A stretch of DNA of 64,000 bases, from positions 161,638 through 225,637 of the forward strand of contig NZ_JACEFB010000004.1 in the NCBI RefSeq assembly GCF_013694095.1, written 5' to 3'. Under the pieces are notes generated by a model. It did not search any database. It was not told the origin of the DNA and saw nothing but the letters and a program-made list of their open reading frames with translations. Numbering within the stretch: the stretch's first letter is position 1; each line of letters opens with the position of its first letter. Made by a program: the position numbers and the translations under genes. Shown in pieces: positions 1 through 9,200 of this stretch. This DNA comes from Thermogemmata fonticola. Its GTDB lineage: Bacteria; Planctomycetota; Planctomycetia; Gemmatales; Gemmataceae.

Positions 1-1
1 G

Positions 2-448
2 TTTGCGGTGCTGGGCGGCTGGGTCTGGCTGGGGACACGGCTGCGGGCTGTGCGGGAAGCCTGGAGCGGGGTAAAGTATCTGGTGATCGGCGCGGGTTTG
101 GTGCTGGCGGTTCAGGTGTATCTGGGTGTGGAAGCCTGGCTGGTGCGTTATGGCGCGGGCGTTCCGCCGGAATTGGCGCCCATCACTCTGGCCAGTGCTG
201 CCTGGCGAACCGGCCATGCTTTGGTGGGCAGCCTGCTGTGGGTTTTGAGTTTGGCCCTGGCCCTGCACTGGGTCCGGGGTATGACCACCGTCCCCGCGGG
301 AATCGGAACCCGGCGGGTTAGCCCCGAAGGAATGGCTTCTCCGGAATCTCTGGAATCCCGTTCCTCGCCAGAAGGAGCATCGCGTCCATCGCCGGAGTTG
401 CGCCGGTCTTTGAGCGTGGCCGTCCCGGCAGCAGGGGAAGAAGAATGA
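2..448 (+). CDS. Heme A synthase (COX15/CtaA family), C-terminal part, 5' end outside the window
   Basis: The reading frame is open from the first bases, so the gene begins upstream and only about 148 codons are present. Two hydrophobic segments can be seen (around KYLVIGAGLVLAVQVYLGV and HALVGSLLWVLSLALALHW). The second opens with RTGHALVG, which resembles the haem-ligand histidine region of the last helices of COX15/CtaA enzymes. Family members hydroxylate and oxidise haem O to haem A in the membrane. The stop overlaps the ctaB start (ATGA), so the two are translationally coupled, and the neighbouring ctaB and SCO genes support a role in cytochrome oxidase assembly. The last 45 residues are a Ser/Pro/Glu-rich tail with no recognisable fold. 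The assignment rests on context plus a short motif, so it is moderate. Confidence 0.6.
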   Translation, partial: FAVLGGWVWLGTRLRAVREAWSGVKYLVIGAGLVLAVQVYLGVEAWLVRYGAGVPPELAPITLASAAWRTGHALVGSLLWVLSLALALHWVRGMTTVPAGIGTRRVSPEGMASPESLESRSSPEGASRPSPELRRSLSVAVPAAGEEE

Positions 449-1386
449 GACAACACAGTTGGGCCATCGAAGCTGAGGCGATGGTGATGAGCCTGGGCGG
501 CAGCGCGGGAGCGAGCGTCGCCGGAGTGCGCCGCTGGGCGGACCTGTTGGCACTGACCAAGCCACGGATCACGCTCTTGGCCTTGTTCACGGTGGCAGCG
601 GGATATGTGCTCGGAGCGGGAGCGACGGAGGTGCGCCTGGCCGGACTAGTTCACGTGCTCATGGGCGCGGGATTGGTGGCGGCAGCGGGCGGCGTGTTCA
701 ACCAGTTGTGGGAACGGCGCTACGACGGCTCCATGCCGCGCACACGGGACCGCCCCCTGCCGGCAGGCCGGATTTCGCCAGAGTTTGCCGCCGCTTACGG
801 GGCCGCTCTTCTGGGCATTGGTCTGGCCTGGCTCTGGTCCACAACTACCCCCGCCGCTGTGGCAGCCGCGTCGGCCACCTTCGCCCTCTATGTCTTCGTC
901 TACACGCCGCTCAAGCGGAAGACGGTCTGGAACACCGCGGTCGGAGCTGTGCCGGGCGCCCTGCCGCCGGTCATCGGCTGGTGCGCGAGCCGTGGTGCGG
1001 AGGGACTGCTCGCGGCTGCCGGCCTCTTCGCCATTCTCTTCCTCTGGCAGATTCCGCACTTCATGGCCATCGCCTGGCGCTATCGACGCGAATATGCCGC
1101 CGCCGGCTTCCGCATGCTGCCCAATGACGACGCCCAGGGGAAGAAAACCGCCGCCGTTTCCCTGCTCTGCTGCCTGCTGCTGCTAATCGTCGGCGGGAGC
1201 ACCGCCTGGTACCTGGGCAGCCGCTTGGCCTGCGCGGGAGCGATTGCTGCGGGGTTGCTCTTCCTCTACCCCGCGCTCCGCTTCGCCCACCAGCGCAACG
1301 ACGCCACCGCCCGCCAATTGCTCCGCGGCTCGCTCCTGTACGTCCCCCTGGTCTATGGCCTGCTCGTCTTCGATGCCTGTTGGTAG
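445..1386 (+). CDS. ctaB: Protoheme IX farnesyltransferase (haem O synthase)
   Basis: This UbiA-superfamily membrane prenyltransferase adds a farnesyl group to protohaem IX to make haem O. The 313-residue protein has about eight hydrophobic helices. The Mg-pyrophosphate binding motif begins at Asn86 (NQLWERRYDGSM, N-x3-E-x3-D) and is followed by RTRDRPLPAGRI. The second conserved block is YTPLKRKTVWNTAVGAVPGA near residues 153-172. The ATG at 445 overlaps the upstream stop by four bases, which argues for coupled translation. An alternative ATG at 481 would remove the first 12 residues, which are not conserved. Length and motifs match the CtaB family well. It sits between a CtaA-like gene and an SCO gene, the usual haem-copper oxidase assembly context. 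Confidence 0.93.
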   Translation: MRQHSWAIEAEAMVMSLGGSAGASVAGVRRWADLLALTKPRITLLALFTVAAGYVLGAGATEVRLAGLVHVLMGAGLVAAAGGVFNQLWERRYDGSMPRTRDRPLPAGRISPEFAAAYGAALLGIGLAWLWSTTTPAAVAAASATFALYVFVYTPLKRKTVWNTAVGAVPGALPPVIGWCASRGAEGLLAAAGLFAILFLWQIPHFMAIAWRYRREYAAAGFRMLPNDDAQGKKTAAVSLLCCLLLLIVGGSTAWYLGSRLACAGAIAAGLLFLYPALRFAHQRNDATARQLLRGSLLYVPLVYGLLVFDACW

Positions 1387-1540
1387 TCCCCCGATGTCTG
1401 GAAATGCGCCGATGCCCAGTCGTTCGCCGAAAACGACCACTTCCGCTTGTCTCCCTCTCTCCTCAGCCTGCCCCTTGCGGACATCTCCCGCTGGAGCTGG
1501 CGTCAGGGTTCCCGTGCTCCTACCCGTTGTGGGGCAAGTT

Positions 1541-2224
1541 GTGAACCGCTGCGGGAGAGTGCAAAGGGGCCGCGTACCGATCCTAATCCTGGCCAGCCTG
1601 CTGCTGCTCCTCGCGGGATTAGGAGGATGCCGTCCCCTTCCGAGTGGAACCAATCCCCCGGCGGAGACGGAGGACCTGCCGGACCCCCAATGGCCGGTTG
1701 GACCCTTCGCCCTCACAGAACGGAGCGGACGCACTGTCACCGATCAGGACCTGCGCGGTCACGTCTGGATTGCTTCGTTCATCTTCACCCGTTGCACTGG
1801 TCCCTGCCCGTCTGTGGCTTCCACTGTCGCCCGGCTGCAACACGAACTGCGGGACCTGCCCAACGTCCGCTTCGTCACCTTCACTGTAGATCCGAAACGG
1901 GACGACCTGCGCGCCCTCAACGAATATGCCCAAGCCCGCGGGGCCGACCCCCAGCGCTGGCTCTTCCTCACCGGTGAAGAAGAAACCATCCACCGCATCA
2001 TTCGGGAACAGTTCAAACAAGCCGTGGGACGCAATGAAGGGCCAAACGTGCCTCCGGGCGAGGAGTTTATCCATTCGTCCAAATTGGTGCTGGTCGATGC
2101 CCAAGGGCGCATCCGCGGCTGGTGCGACGGCTTACCCCACGAACAATTCCCCGAACGCTTTGAAAGCGATCTGGCCCGCTTCCTCCGCCGCGTCCGCCAA
2201 TTGGCTGCCGCTCCTGCCCCCTGA
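1541..2224 (+). CDS. SCO1/SenC/PrrC family copper chaperone lipoprotein
   Basis: This is a thioredoxin-fold protein expected to deliver copper to the CuA centre of cytochrome oxidase. With a GTG start at 1541 (GGGG six bases upstream) it has 227 residues. It begins with a lipoprotein signal ending LLLLLAGLGGC. The copper motif is TRCTGPCPS (Cys85 and Cys89, CxxxC) and the third ligand is His178 in FIHSSKLVLVD. The block FVTFTVDPKRDD is also typical. The frame is open upstream as far as 1244, but that stretch is out of character (Ser/Pro/Thr-rich, overlapping ctaB in another frame), so I place the start close to the signal sequence; GTG at 1514 or 1559 is possible. It follows ctaB in the same direction. 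Confidence 0.88.
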   Translation: MNRCGRVQRGRVPILILASLLLLLAGLGGCRPLPSGTNPPAETEDLPDPQWPVGPFALTERSGRTVTDQDLRGHVWIASFIFTRCTGPCPSVASTVARLQHELRDLPNVRFVTFTVDPKRDDLRALNEYAQARGADPQRWLFLTGEEETIHRIIREQFKQAVGRNEGPNVPPGEEFIHSSKLVLVDAQGRIRGWCDGLPHEQFPERFESDLARFLRRVRQLAAAPAP

Positions 2225-2449
2225 TCTGGGCCGGCACACAAGGGGCGAGAAGGAAAGATGCGATGGATGGCGGGAAGGATAGCAGCGGGAAGTCTTAGAG
2301 GGAACCGAACGGAGGAAGTAGGGGCAGGAAAATCCCTTTCACAGGGTTGAGTCATTCCGCTATGATACAATTCTAAGGTGCGCAGATCTCACAGGTGCGC
2401 CGATCGGAGCCACAGCAGGGTGGCGGGCTTCATCCCGCGGGGAGGCGTT

Positions 2450-5305
2450 ATGCCCGGCAGTTTCAAGGTCACTTGCCCCAGTTGCGAGAACCTGGTACTA
2501 GTCACCAATCAGAAAAGCGGGGCCAAGGTCGAATGTCCCAAGTGCAAGTATCGCTTCAAGGCGGAGCCGCCCACGGAGGGGGATTCCGCCGAGGGTGAAG
2601 AAAAATCTCCGGCGAAATCCAAGGAGAAGAAAGGGGGCAAGGAGGGGGCATCCAAGGGCAAGAAGAAGGCTGCCAGCGCGGGGAGCAACAAGACGAAACT
2701 GGTCGCCATCGCCGCGGGAGTCGGCGGAGTGCTGGTGCTGGTGGTCGTCGGCGTGCTCCTCTTCGGCGGTGGCAGCTCGAATTCCTCCGGAACGCCTAAA
2801 GGTGGCAGCGGATATGCCGGAATCACCCCGGTCCCACCACCGGGTGGCGGCAACACTGGTCCGGGTGACTCCACGACTCCCAGCGATAATGGCGATCCGA
2901 ACCAGAAGAAGGACGACCCAACCAAGCCGGTCCGCCCCAAATCCACCGCTCCTTCCAGCGACAAGAATGACCAGGCTGCGACCAATCTGCTGCCGAATGA
3001 CACCGTAGCCGTTTATCGCTTCGCTCTCGATCGGCTCCGCACCACGGCACCGGTCAGTGCGCTCTTCGATCGTTCCACGAGCCGGTTGTTCCAAGATTCC
3101 TTCGGTTTTGAGCCGGAGCGGGTCGCCACTTATTACCACGCCTACGTCGGTGCTCAGCGGCTGCCCTTCGGCATCTTGCGCTTGGCGGAACCAGAAGCAA
3201 TCCCCACCTTGGCCCAGGGCATCAAGGGCCTGGAGGAACAGGTGGTGATCCAGGGCCGGCCACTCTTCGCAGTGCGGTCCAATCCCTTCATGCTAGCGTC
3301 GGCGAATACGCTCTCCTTCCGCTCCCTGTTCGGCCCGCTCTTCGACAAGATGCCGCCCTTGGCCAATCTGCCAGCGAACCGCCGCTGGGGAGTATGCCTG
3401 TACGATACCCAACACATTCTGCTCGGCGATCACGAACTGCTGGCCCGCTATTTGAGCGAGTTGACACCCCGCGGCCTGCCGAAGTTCCGCAGCGAAGTGG
3501 CCGAAAATCCTATGTACCAAACGATCGACCCCCAGTTGAAGCGACTGCTCAAGGCCCTGGGAGCCGAGGACGCTACCCCGCCTTTGGTGCTCTACGCGGA
3601 ACAGACTGTCGGTACCGCCTTTAGCCCCCTGGAACTGAAAGGCCCCTATCAGGCGGCGAACGTGTTGCTCGAACCCTTCCAGGACAAAACCCGGTACGTA
3701 GGGGTGCGGATTACGACCCTCTCGCCACGGCAATTGTCCGGAGCCGTTCGGATCGTGTTCCGTTCGGATGCCGCCGCGGTGGAAACCTTGCGGGACGTGT
3801 ACGCTCCCGCCTTGGCTTTAGCCACACCGCTATTGAGCAAGACTCTGGAGAGCCGGGTCGAGTTCCGCAACCTCGCCATGGGGGGAAGCGGACCGGGAGG
3901 CACTCCAAACTATCCGTTCCCCAACCCGCCCGGTGGTTTACCCATGCCGCCGGATGGCCTTGTTCCGCCGCCGGGTGCTCCGCCGGGAGTCGGCGCACCA
4001 GGAGTGCCGCCAGGAGTCGGCCCGCCGGGAGTACCGCCGGGAGTTGGGGCACCGGGAATACCGCCAGGAGGAACCGGTTCCCCAGATGGCGCCGCACCGG
4101 GTGAAGGACCGGGAGTGCCGCCGGGCTACCCTGGCCTGCCGCCGGGCTACCCTGGCCTACCCGGCCAGCCTCCCGCTGCGGGAGGGGACAAAAAGCCGGA
4201 GTCCCTCTTGCAACTGTCCATCTCGGATGCGGACATCCTCCTCAGCTTCGACCTGCGTTGGAGCGACGAAATCTACCGGCAACTGATCGCACCGCCGCTG
4301 TTTGCCACCCTCAACGCCACCAAGGGGAAGATGGCCGTTTATGCCGCGGAAGTCCCGATGCAAGGACTGAGCGAGGTGGTCCAGCGGCTGGCGGCGCAGC
4401 GCAAGGCGTTCCCTGCCGGAACTGTTCTGCCGCGGAGTTCGGAGGCCAGCCGCTATGGTCTGACCCGTCCGCCGCGTTCCCGCGTCAGCTTCTTCTACGA
4501 ACTGCTGCCGTTGCTCGGCCACAACGAGGTCGCTTCCCAGATCGATCCCCAACTGCCGTGGTATGATGAGAAGAACCTCAGCGCCGCCGAGGTCTGGCTG
4601 CCGCAGGTCCTCTGCCCGTGGTATCCCACCAGCGAATGGCGGGCTAGCTCGCCCCTGGTGCCCGACGGCCGCCTGGTCGGAGCCACGCATTTCGTCGCCA
4701 TCGCCGGAGTCGGACTCGATGCCGCACGCTACGATCCCAAAAACCCCGAATTCGCCCGCAAGGTCGGCATCACTGGCTATGATTGGGGATCGACCATCGA
4801 GGAGATCACCGACGGGCTGGATAAGACAATCTACCTGATGCAAACGGCGCCGGGATTGTCCCAGCCGTGGCTTGCCGGAGGAGGAGCCACCGTGCGCGGT
4901 CTGAATGAGACCGACCCCCTTGACGGCTTCCGCCACACGTTCGGAACCCCCGACGGCAAACCGGGCACCTTCGCCTTGATGGCTAACGGCGACATCCGCT
5001 TCATCCCGGCGGACATCGACAAGAAGGTGCTCCTGGCGATGGCCACCCGCGCCGGCGGCGAACCCCTTCCCGACCTCGACCGCCATGCCCCGCTGATCTA
5101 TCCCAAACGCACGCGGGAAGCGGCGGTCAGCACCACCCCCCAACCGGCGGGTTCCTCCAGCTCAACTGCCGAAACCGTCCCCTTGCCCAAACCGGAACAG
5201 CCCAAAGCGGAGCAACCCTCGCCTCCACCGCCTTCGCGCAACGCTTCGCCAGCCGACGCCGCCCTGCCCGTGGCTCCTGCACCGCGGGCGGTTCAGAACG
5301 AGTGA
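2450..5305 (+). CDS. Large zinc-ribbon, single-pass membrane protein with a Gly/Pro-repeat linker
   Basis: The 951-residue protein opens with an MJ0042-type zinc ribbon (Cys9-x2-Cys12 and Cys29-x2-Cys32). A Lys/Glu-rich stretch follows, then one membrane helix (about residues 84-106) and a Gly/Pro/Thr-rich linker. A large globular part comes next, interrupted around residues 500-570 by degenerate PPGVGAPGVPPG repeats. The extreme C-terminus is Pro/Ser-rich. Near the end, GTFALMANGDIRFIPADI resembles the final block of DUF1559 proteins, suggesting a distant link. The start is chosen because GGAGG at 2441-2445 stands four bases before this ATG and the zinc ribbon starts right after it. No enzyme motif is visible. 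Such zinc-ribbon membrane proteins are common in Planctomycetes, but their function is unknown. It converges on the HEAT/TPR gene. Confidence 0.8.
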   Translation: MPGSFKVTCPSCENLVLVTNQKSGAKVECPKCKYRFKAEPPTEGDSAEGEEKSPAKSKEKKGGKEGASKGKKKAASAGSNKTKLVAIAAGVGGVLVLVVVGVLLFGGGSSNSSGTPKGGSGYAGITPVPPPGGGNTGPGDSTTPSDNGDPNQKKDDPTKPVRPKSTAPSSDKNDQAATNLLPNDTVAVYRFALDRLRTTAPVSALFDRSTSRLFQDSFGFEPERVATYYHAYVGAQRLPFGILRLAEPEAIPTLAQGIKGLEEQVVIQGRPLFAVRSNPFMLASANTLSFRSLFGPLFDKMPPLANLPANRRWGVCLYDTQHILLGDHELLARYLSELTPRGLPKFRSEVAENPMYQTIDPQLKRLLKALGAEDATPPLVLYAEQTVGTAFSPLELKGPYQAANVLLEPFQDKTRYVGVRITTLSPRQLSGAVRIVFRSDAAAVETLRDVYAPALALATPLLSKTLESRVEFRNLAMGGSGPGGTPNYPFPNPPGGLPMPPDGLVPPPGAPPGVGAPGVPPGVGPPGVPPGVGAPGIPPGGTGSPDGAAPGEGPGVPPGYPGLPPGYPGLPGQPPAAGGDKKPESLLQLSISDADILLSFDLRWSDEIYRQLIAPPLFATLNATKGKMAVYAAEVPMQGLSEVVQRLAAQRKAFPAGTVLPRSSEASRYGLTRPPRSRVSFFYELLPLLGHNEVASQIDPQLPWYDEKNLSAAEVWLPQVLCPWYPTSEWRASSPLVPDGRLVGATHFVAIAGVGLDAARYDPKNPEFARKVGITGYDWGSTIEEITDGLDKTIYLMQTAPGLSQPWLAGGGATVRGLNETDPLDGFRHTFGTPDGKPGTFALMANGDIRFIPADIDKKVLLAMATRAGGEPLPDLDRHAPLIYPKRTREAAVSTTPQPAGSSSSTAETVPLPKPEQPKAEQPSPPPPSRNASPADAALPVAPAPRAVQNE
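3972..4164 (+). repeat. Coding Gly/Pro repeat tract
   Basis: Degenerate short repeats encode PPGVGAPGVPPG-like units, then two near-identical copies coding PPGYPGLPPGYPGLPG. They lie inside the zinc-ribbon membrane protein and probably form an extended, collagen-like linker. Such tracts tend to change length by slippage. Confidence 0.75.
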
Positions 5306-5386
5306 CTCACTCTCCGGGAAGTAGTTCCCGAAGTAGTCACGAAAGAGTGACATGTAAGAAGTAGTCACGAAAGAGTGACATGTAAG
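5300..5386. repeat. Hairpin cluster with a perfect 28-bp tandem duplication between convergent genes
   Basis: Four small inverted repeats follow each other directly. GAGTGA-C-TCACTC (5300-5312) spans the stop codon of the upstream gene. CGGGAA-GTAG-TTCCCG lies at 5315-5330. Two identical 28-bp units at 5331-5358 and 5359-5386 each contain GTCAC-GAAAGA-GTGAC (5336-5351 and 5364-5379). The block lies between a plus-strand gene ending at 5305 and a minus-strand gene ending at 5423. It may act as a bidirectional transcript end or mRNA-protecting structure, but there is no T-tract of the intrinsic-terminator kind. Confidence 0.7.
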
Positions 5387-5422
5387 TGGAAGAAGGCGGG
5401 TGTTCACACCGGCGGGCAGGGG

Positions 5423-6115
5423 TCAGCCTTCCGATCCGCCCCGTTCCAGGGTTTCTTCCAGAACGGCGATGATCTCCTGGACATCGTCGAGGTCGGGATT
5501 GATCGCCAGGGCAGTGCGGAAGGCCTGGAGGGCGGCGCGGGGACGGCCCAGTTTGAGCAGGCATTGCCCCATTCCCGCGGCGGCGGCGTAATGATGCGGA
5601 TTGAGTTGCAAGACCCGCTCGCAATCCTCGACCGCTCGGGCATACTCGCCGTTCTGATAAAACCAGATAGCCCGCTGATTGTAAGCCTCAGCGAAGTGAG
5701 GCGCTTCACGGATCAAGGCATCGAGGGATTGGCGGGTCTGCAGAGTCCGGCCCTGGCGCAGGGCTTGGCGAAGCCGCTGATTCTGTTCCGCCGTTCCTCC
5801 CCGGAACCACAACTCCCACAGGGCATCCGCGGCCAAGCGGCGCACCAAGGGATCGCGATCCTGCAAAGCGGCGGCCACCGCCGCGTTCGACTCCATCGTG
5901 CCGATCAGCCCCAGGGCCAGCACCGCGGCCCGCCGTGTCCGTACATCTTCAAAGGTCAGCAAGCGTTGCAAGGTGCCTTCCGTGTAGCGGGCAAGGATGC
6001 CATCGCGGAACTCTCGCATGGCATCCCGCACGCCAGCGGCCCAGAGGTCTTCATCATCTCCCGGCTGCAACTCCGGCAAACGCTCGTACAACGTCAGGAG
6101 CACCGAACTGGCCAC
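5423..6115 (-). CDS. HEAT-repeat and TPR-repeat protein
   Basis: The 230-residue soluble protein has no signal peptide. Residues about 45-105 contain two HEAT-like helical pairs (RRAAVLALGLIGTM and PLVRRLAADALWELW). From about 135 to 215 there are two TPR units, for example AEAYNQRAIWFYQNGEYARA and AAAAGMGQCLLKLGRPRAAL. Such proteins are protein-protein adaptors; no catalytic residues are visible. The GTG start at 6115 is supported by a GGGGGAG ribosome-binding site eight bases upstream. It is transcribed toward the zinc-ribbon membrane protein and separated from it by the hairpin cluster. The Tricorn gene lies about 180 bases upstream on the same strand. Confidence 0.8.
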   Translation of the reverse strand: MASSVLLTLYERLPELQPGDDEDLWAAGVRDAMREFRDGILARYTEGTLQRLLTFEDVRTRRAAVLALGLIGTMESNAAVAAALQDRDPLVRRLAADALWELWFRGGTAEQNQRLRQALRQGRTLQTRQSLDALIREAPHFAEAYNQRAIWFYQNGEYARAVEDCERVLQLNPHHYAAAAGMGQCLLKLGRPRAALQAFRTALAINPDLDDVQEIIAVLEETLERGGSEG

Positions 6116-6291
6116 GGCAGCGTCTCCCCCTGGGCCGGATTCCGCGACTGCCTTATCACTTTAGCACATCTTGGCCCCTGCGGACAACTCCTCCCCTCTT
6201 CCCCCCGCAGGCGGCGACATTCGACAGCAGGTAGTGACATTCGGCAGGAGAAACCTATTGGGGCAGAATGCCATCTCCAGGGTGCGGCGGT

Positions 6292-9200
6292 TCAATCCTC
6301 GGCCGCGGGCGGAATGCTTGGCGGAATGGCCGGAGCAGCAGGAGCAGCCGGGGAAGGAGGAAGGGTGCCGTCCGGTTCTGTTCCGCGAGGCGATGACATT
6401 GGCGTGGCAGTTGGGGAGGGTGCCGGCGGACGGCGGCTATTTCCCCCACCGGCAGGCACGCTCGAAGGATGAGCTGGGCGGGGCGACTCAGGCGGCCGAG
6501 AGGACTCGGCAGGCCGAGGCATCGGCGCTACCGGACAAATGTGCGTCATGTGGGTATCGGGAAGCAGGGGATGGCCCGTCTCCTGCCGCTTGGCCCGCCA
6601 GGTCCGTACCTCCGCCGCCACGACCTCCACCGCTACCAGCAACTGCCGATCGATTCCCTGCTTCCAGTCCTCGAAGGTCACTTCCACCGGCACATCAGGT
6701 TCCACTCCTTGCTTTTCCATGTTGATCCCTTCGGCGGTGAAGACGCCGATGCGCGGCAGGCGGAAAGTGGAGCCATCGATCAGCCGCATCGAGGTGGTGC
6801 CGATGACATGGCCGCCCGTCGCTTGACCCACCAGCTTGCCCAAGCCCATCGTCCGGAAAGCATGGGGGAAGATTTCCGCGTCGGAGTAGGAACGGTTGTT
6901 GATCAAGACCACGACGGGGCGCGTCCAGCGGCGCTGATCGCTGCGCAGGACCAAGCCGATGCCGCCATCCCGCTGCCGGAAGAAGGTGTGTTCCTTGCCC
7001 GCCAGGTAATTGAGCACGTGATCGTGGGTGAAGCCGCCGCCATTGTAGCGAACGTCGATGATCAGCCCCTCTTTGTCGAAATGGTCGGAATAGAGACTGC
7101 GCACGAACACTTCCAGGCCGTTGTCGTCCATGCTGGGAATGTGGATGTAGCCGATGCGGTTCTGGCTGGCTTGAGCCACGCGCTCGGCATTTTTGCGCAC
7201 CCAGCGTTCGTACATGAGTTGGGCCATGCGGCGGCGATCCACGGGCACCACCTCCACCTTCCGCCGGGTCTTGGGATTGCTGGGGTCCCGGATCACGTCC
7301 AAGAGGACTGTTTCATTGGCCTTGTTGTTGAGCAGGCGGGAGAGGTTGACCTGGTCTGTGAGTTCGACCCGGTCGATGGCCAGGAGAATGTCACCCGGTT
7401 TGATGTCCAACCCCCGGCGGTCACAAGGGCCGCGGGCCACCACCTCGGCGATCTTCAGGCCCCGCCCGCGGTATTGCTCATCGAAGATGAGGCCGAGTTC
7501 CGCCGTCGCTTCCTGGGGCACAGGCAGCTTGCCGCTGATCCCCAGATGGGAGGCATTCAGTTCGCCCAGCATCAGGCTGATGAGGGCATACATGTCTTCG
7601 CGCAGGGCCACATGGCTGACCACTGGCTGATACTTGGCCCGGACGGCTTTCCAGTCCACGCCGTGGAATTGCGGATCGTAGAAGGCGTTGGCCAGACCCT
7701 GCCAGCACTGGGCGAACATTTCGGCGAACTCGTCTTCCCGGCGGATGGTCATGGCCGCCTCGAAGCGGACCCGCTGCGGTTCGGCAGGGAGAGCACTGGC
7801 GGCTCCCAAGGCGGGAGGCAATCCGGCCACGCCGGCGGCGCGGAACCAGCACAGCTCCCCTTGGCCGTTGAGGAAGTAAATCAGGCCGGGGGTACGGCGC
7901 GACCAGGTGATCTGCCGGGGGGCTTGATCGCCAGTGGTCAGGCGGATGAGGGTGGTGCCGCTGCTGGTGGCCAGCCAGAGGTCGTCGCCGGTGCCTTTGT
8001 GGCGGAAGGCGACGTGCAAGCCGTTGGGCGAAATGGCCGCTGTTTCCGCCGTGATCCCCGCCGCCCGTACCGCTCGCAGGTGGATGTCCTCCCAATCGAT
8101 CTCGTCGTTTCCACCTGGCGCCCCCGGCTTTTGCAGGCTGAGCACATAAGGGGAAGACTGGCCGCGGCGCTGACTGATGAAAGCGATCCGCTGGCCGGTC
8201 CGGCTCCACGTCACATCTCCGTTATAGGTGGCATAGCGGGTGATGTTGCGCGGCCGATCGCTGCCATCGACCGGTACGATGAACAGCTCGCTGGCAAAGT
8301 GGCCGTCCATGAGGCTGTAGACCAGCCACTTTCCGTTGGGGGACCAGTCGTAATCCAGCACCGTGGCCCCATCCCCCGCGGCCAAGCGCAGCTCGCTGCC
8401 GTCCGGCTTCATCGTCCACAACTTCCCCTGCCGCAAAAAGGCGATCCGATCCCCGCGCGGGCTGAAACTCACTCCCCGCTCCGCTTCCGGCGTTTGCGTC
8501 AAGGGGCGGACCCGGAACTTGTGCGCCGCCAGCAACTCCGGGTGTTCCACATCGTCCGGTTCCAGAAGGTAGATGTCCTCGTGGCCGGAACGATCCGAGA
8601 GAAACACGAGTTTTTTCCCATCAGGACTGAACGCGGGGCTGTGGTCGTAGGCTGGCGAGTCGGTCAGGCGGGTGGCCTTACCCCCTTCCGGCAGTCGAAT
8701 GAGGAACAATTCCCCTTGCACTGTGATCACAGCGGCGCGCTCTTCTGGATGCAGGGCGAAACCGCTGATGTCCTTCGTGAACTTGACGTGCCGCTCGGTG
8801 TTCGATTTGTCATCGGCGTGGACTTCGATGGCGAGTTTGCGCGGGATGGAACCGGGGCGGGTGCCGACAATCCACAGGTCGACACCGCATTCATACACGA
8901 TCCACTGGCCATTGCGGCTGATGCGGGCGCGGCGGACCGTGTCCTGCTCGTGCTGGGTCAAACGCCACCAGGCTCCCTCTGCTTGCAATCCTGGTCCCAG
9001 GGGCTGGGCCACGATATTGGCGCATCCCCGTGGGCTGCCACGCTCCGTGACGTAGTACAGCGTCCGTCCATCCGGCGACCACATCGGCGAACCATCCGGA
9101 CCGGCGAACTCGGTGAGCCGCTTCTGGAGGCTTCCATCCGCCGTGGCCAGCCAGATTTCATCGTTGCTCGAACCGCGGTAGCCCCGCCGATACCACACTC

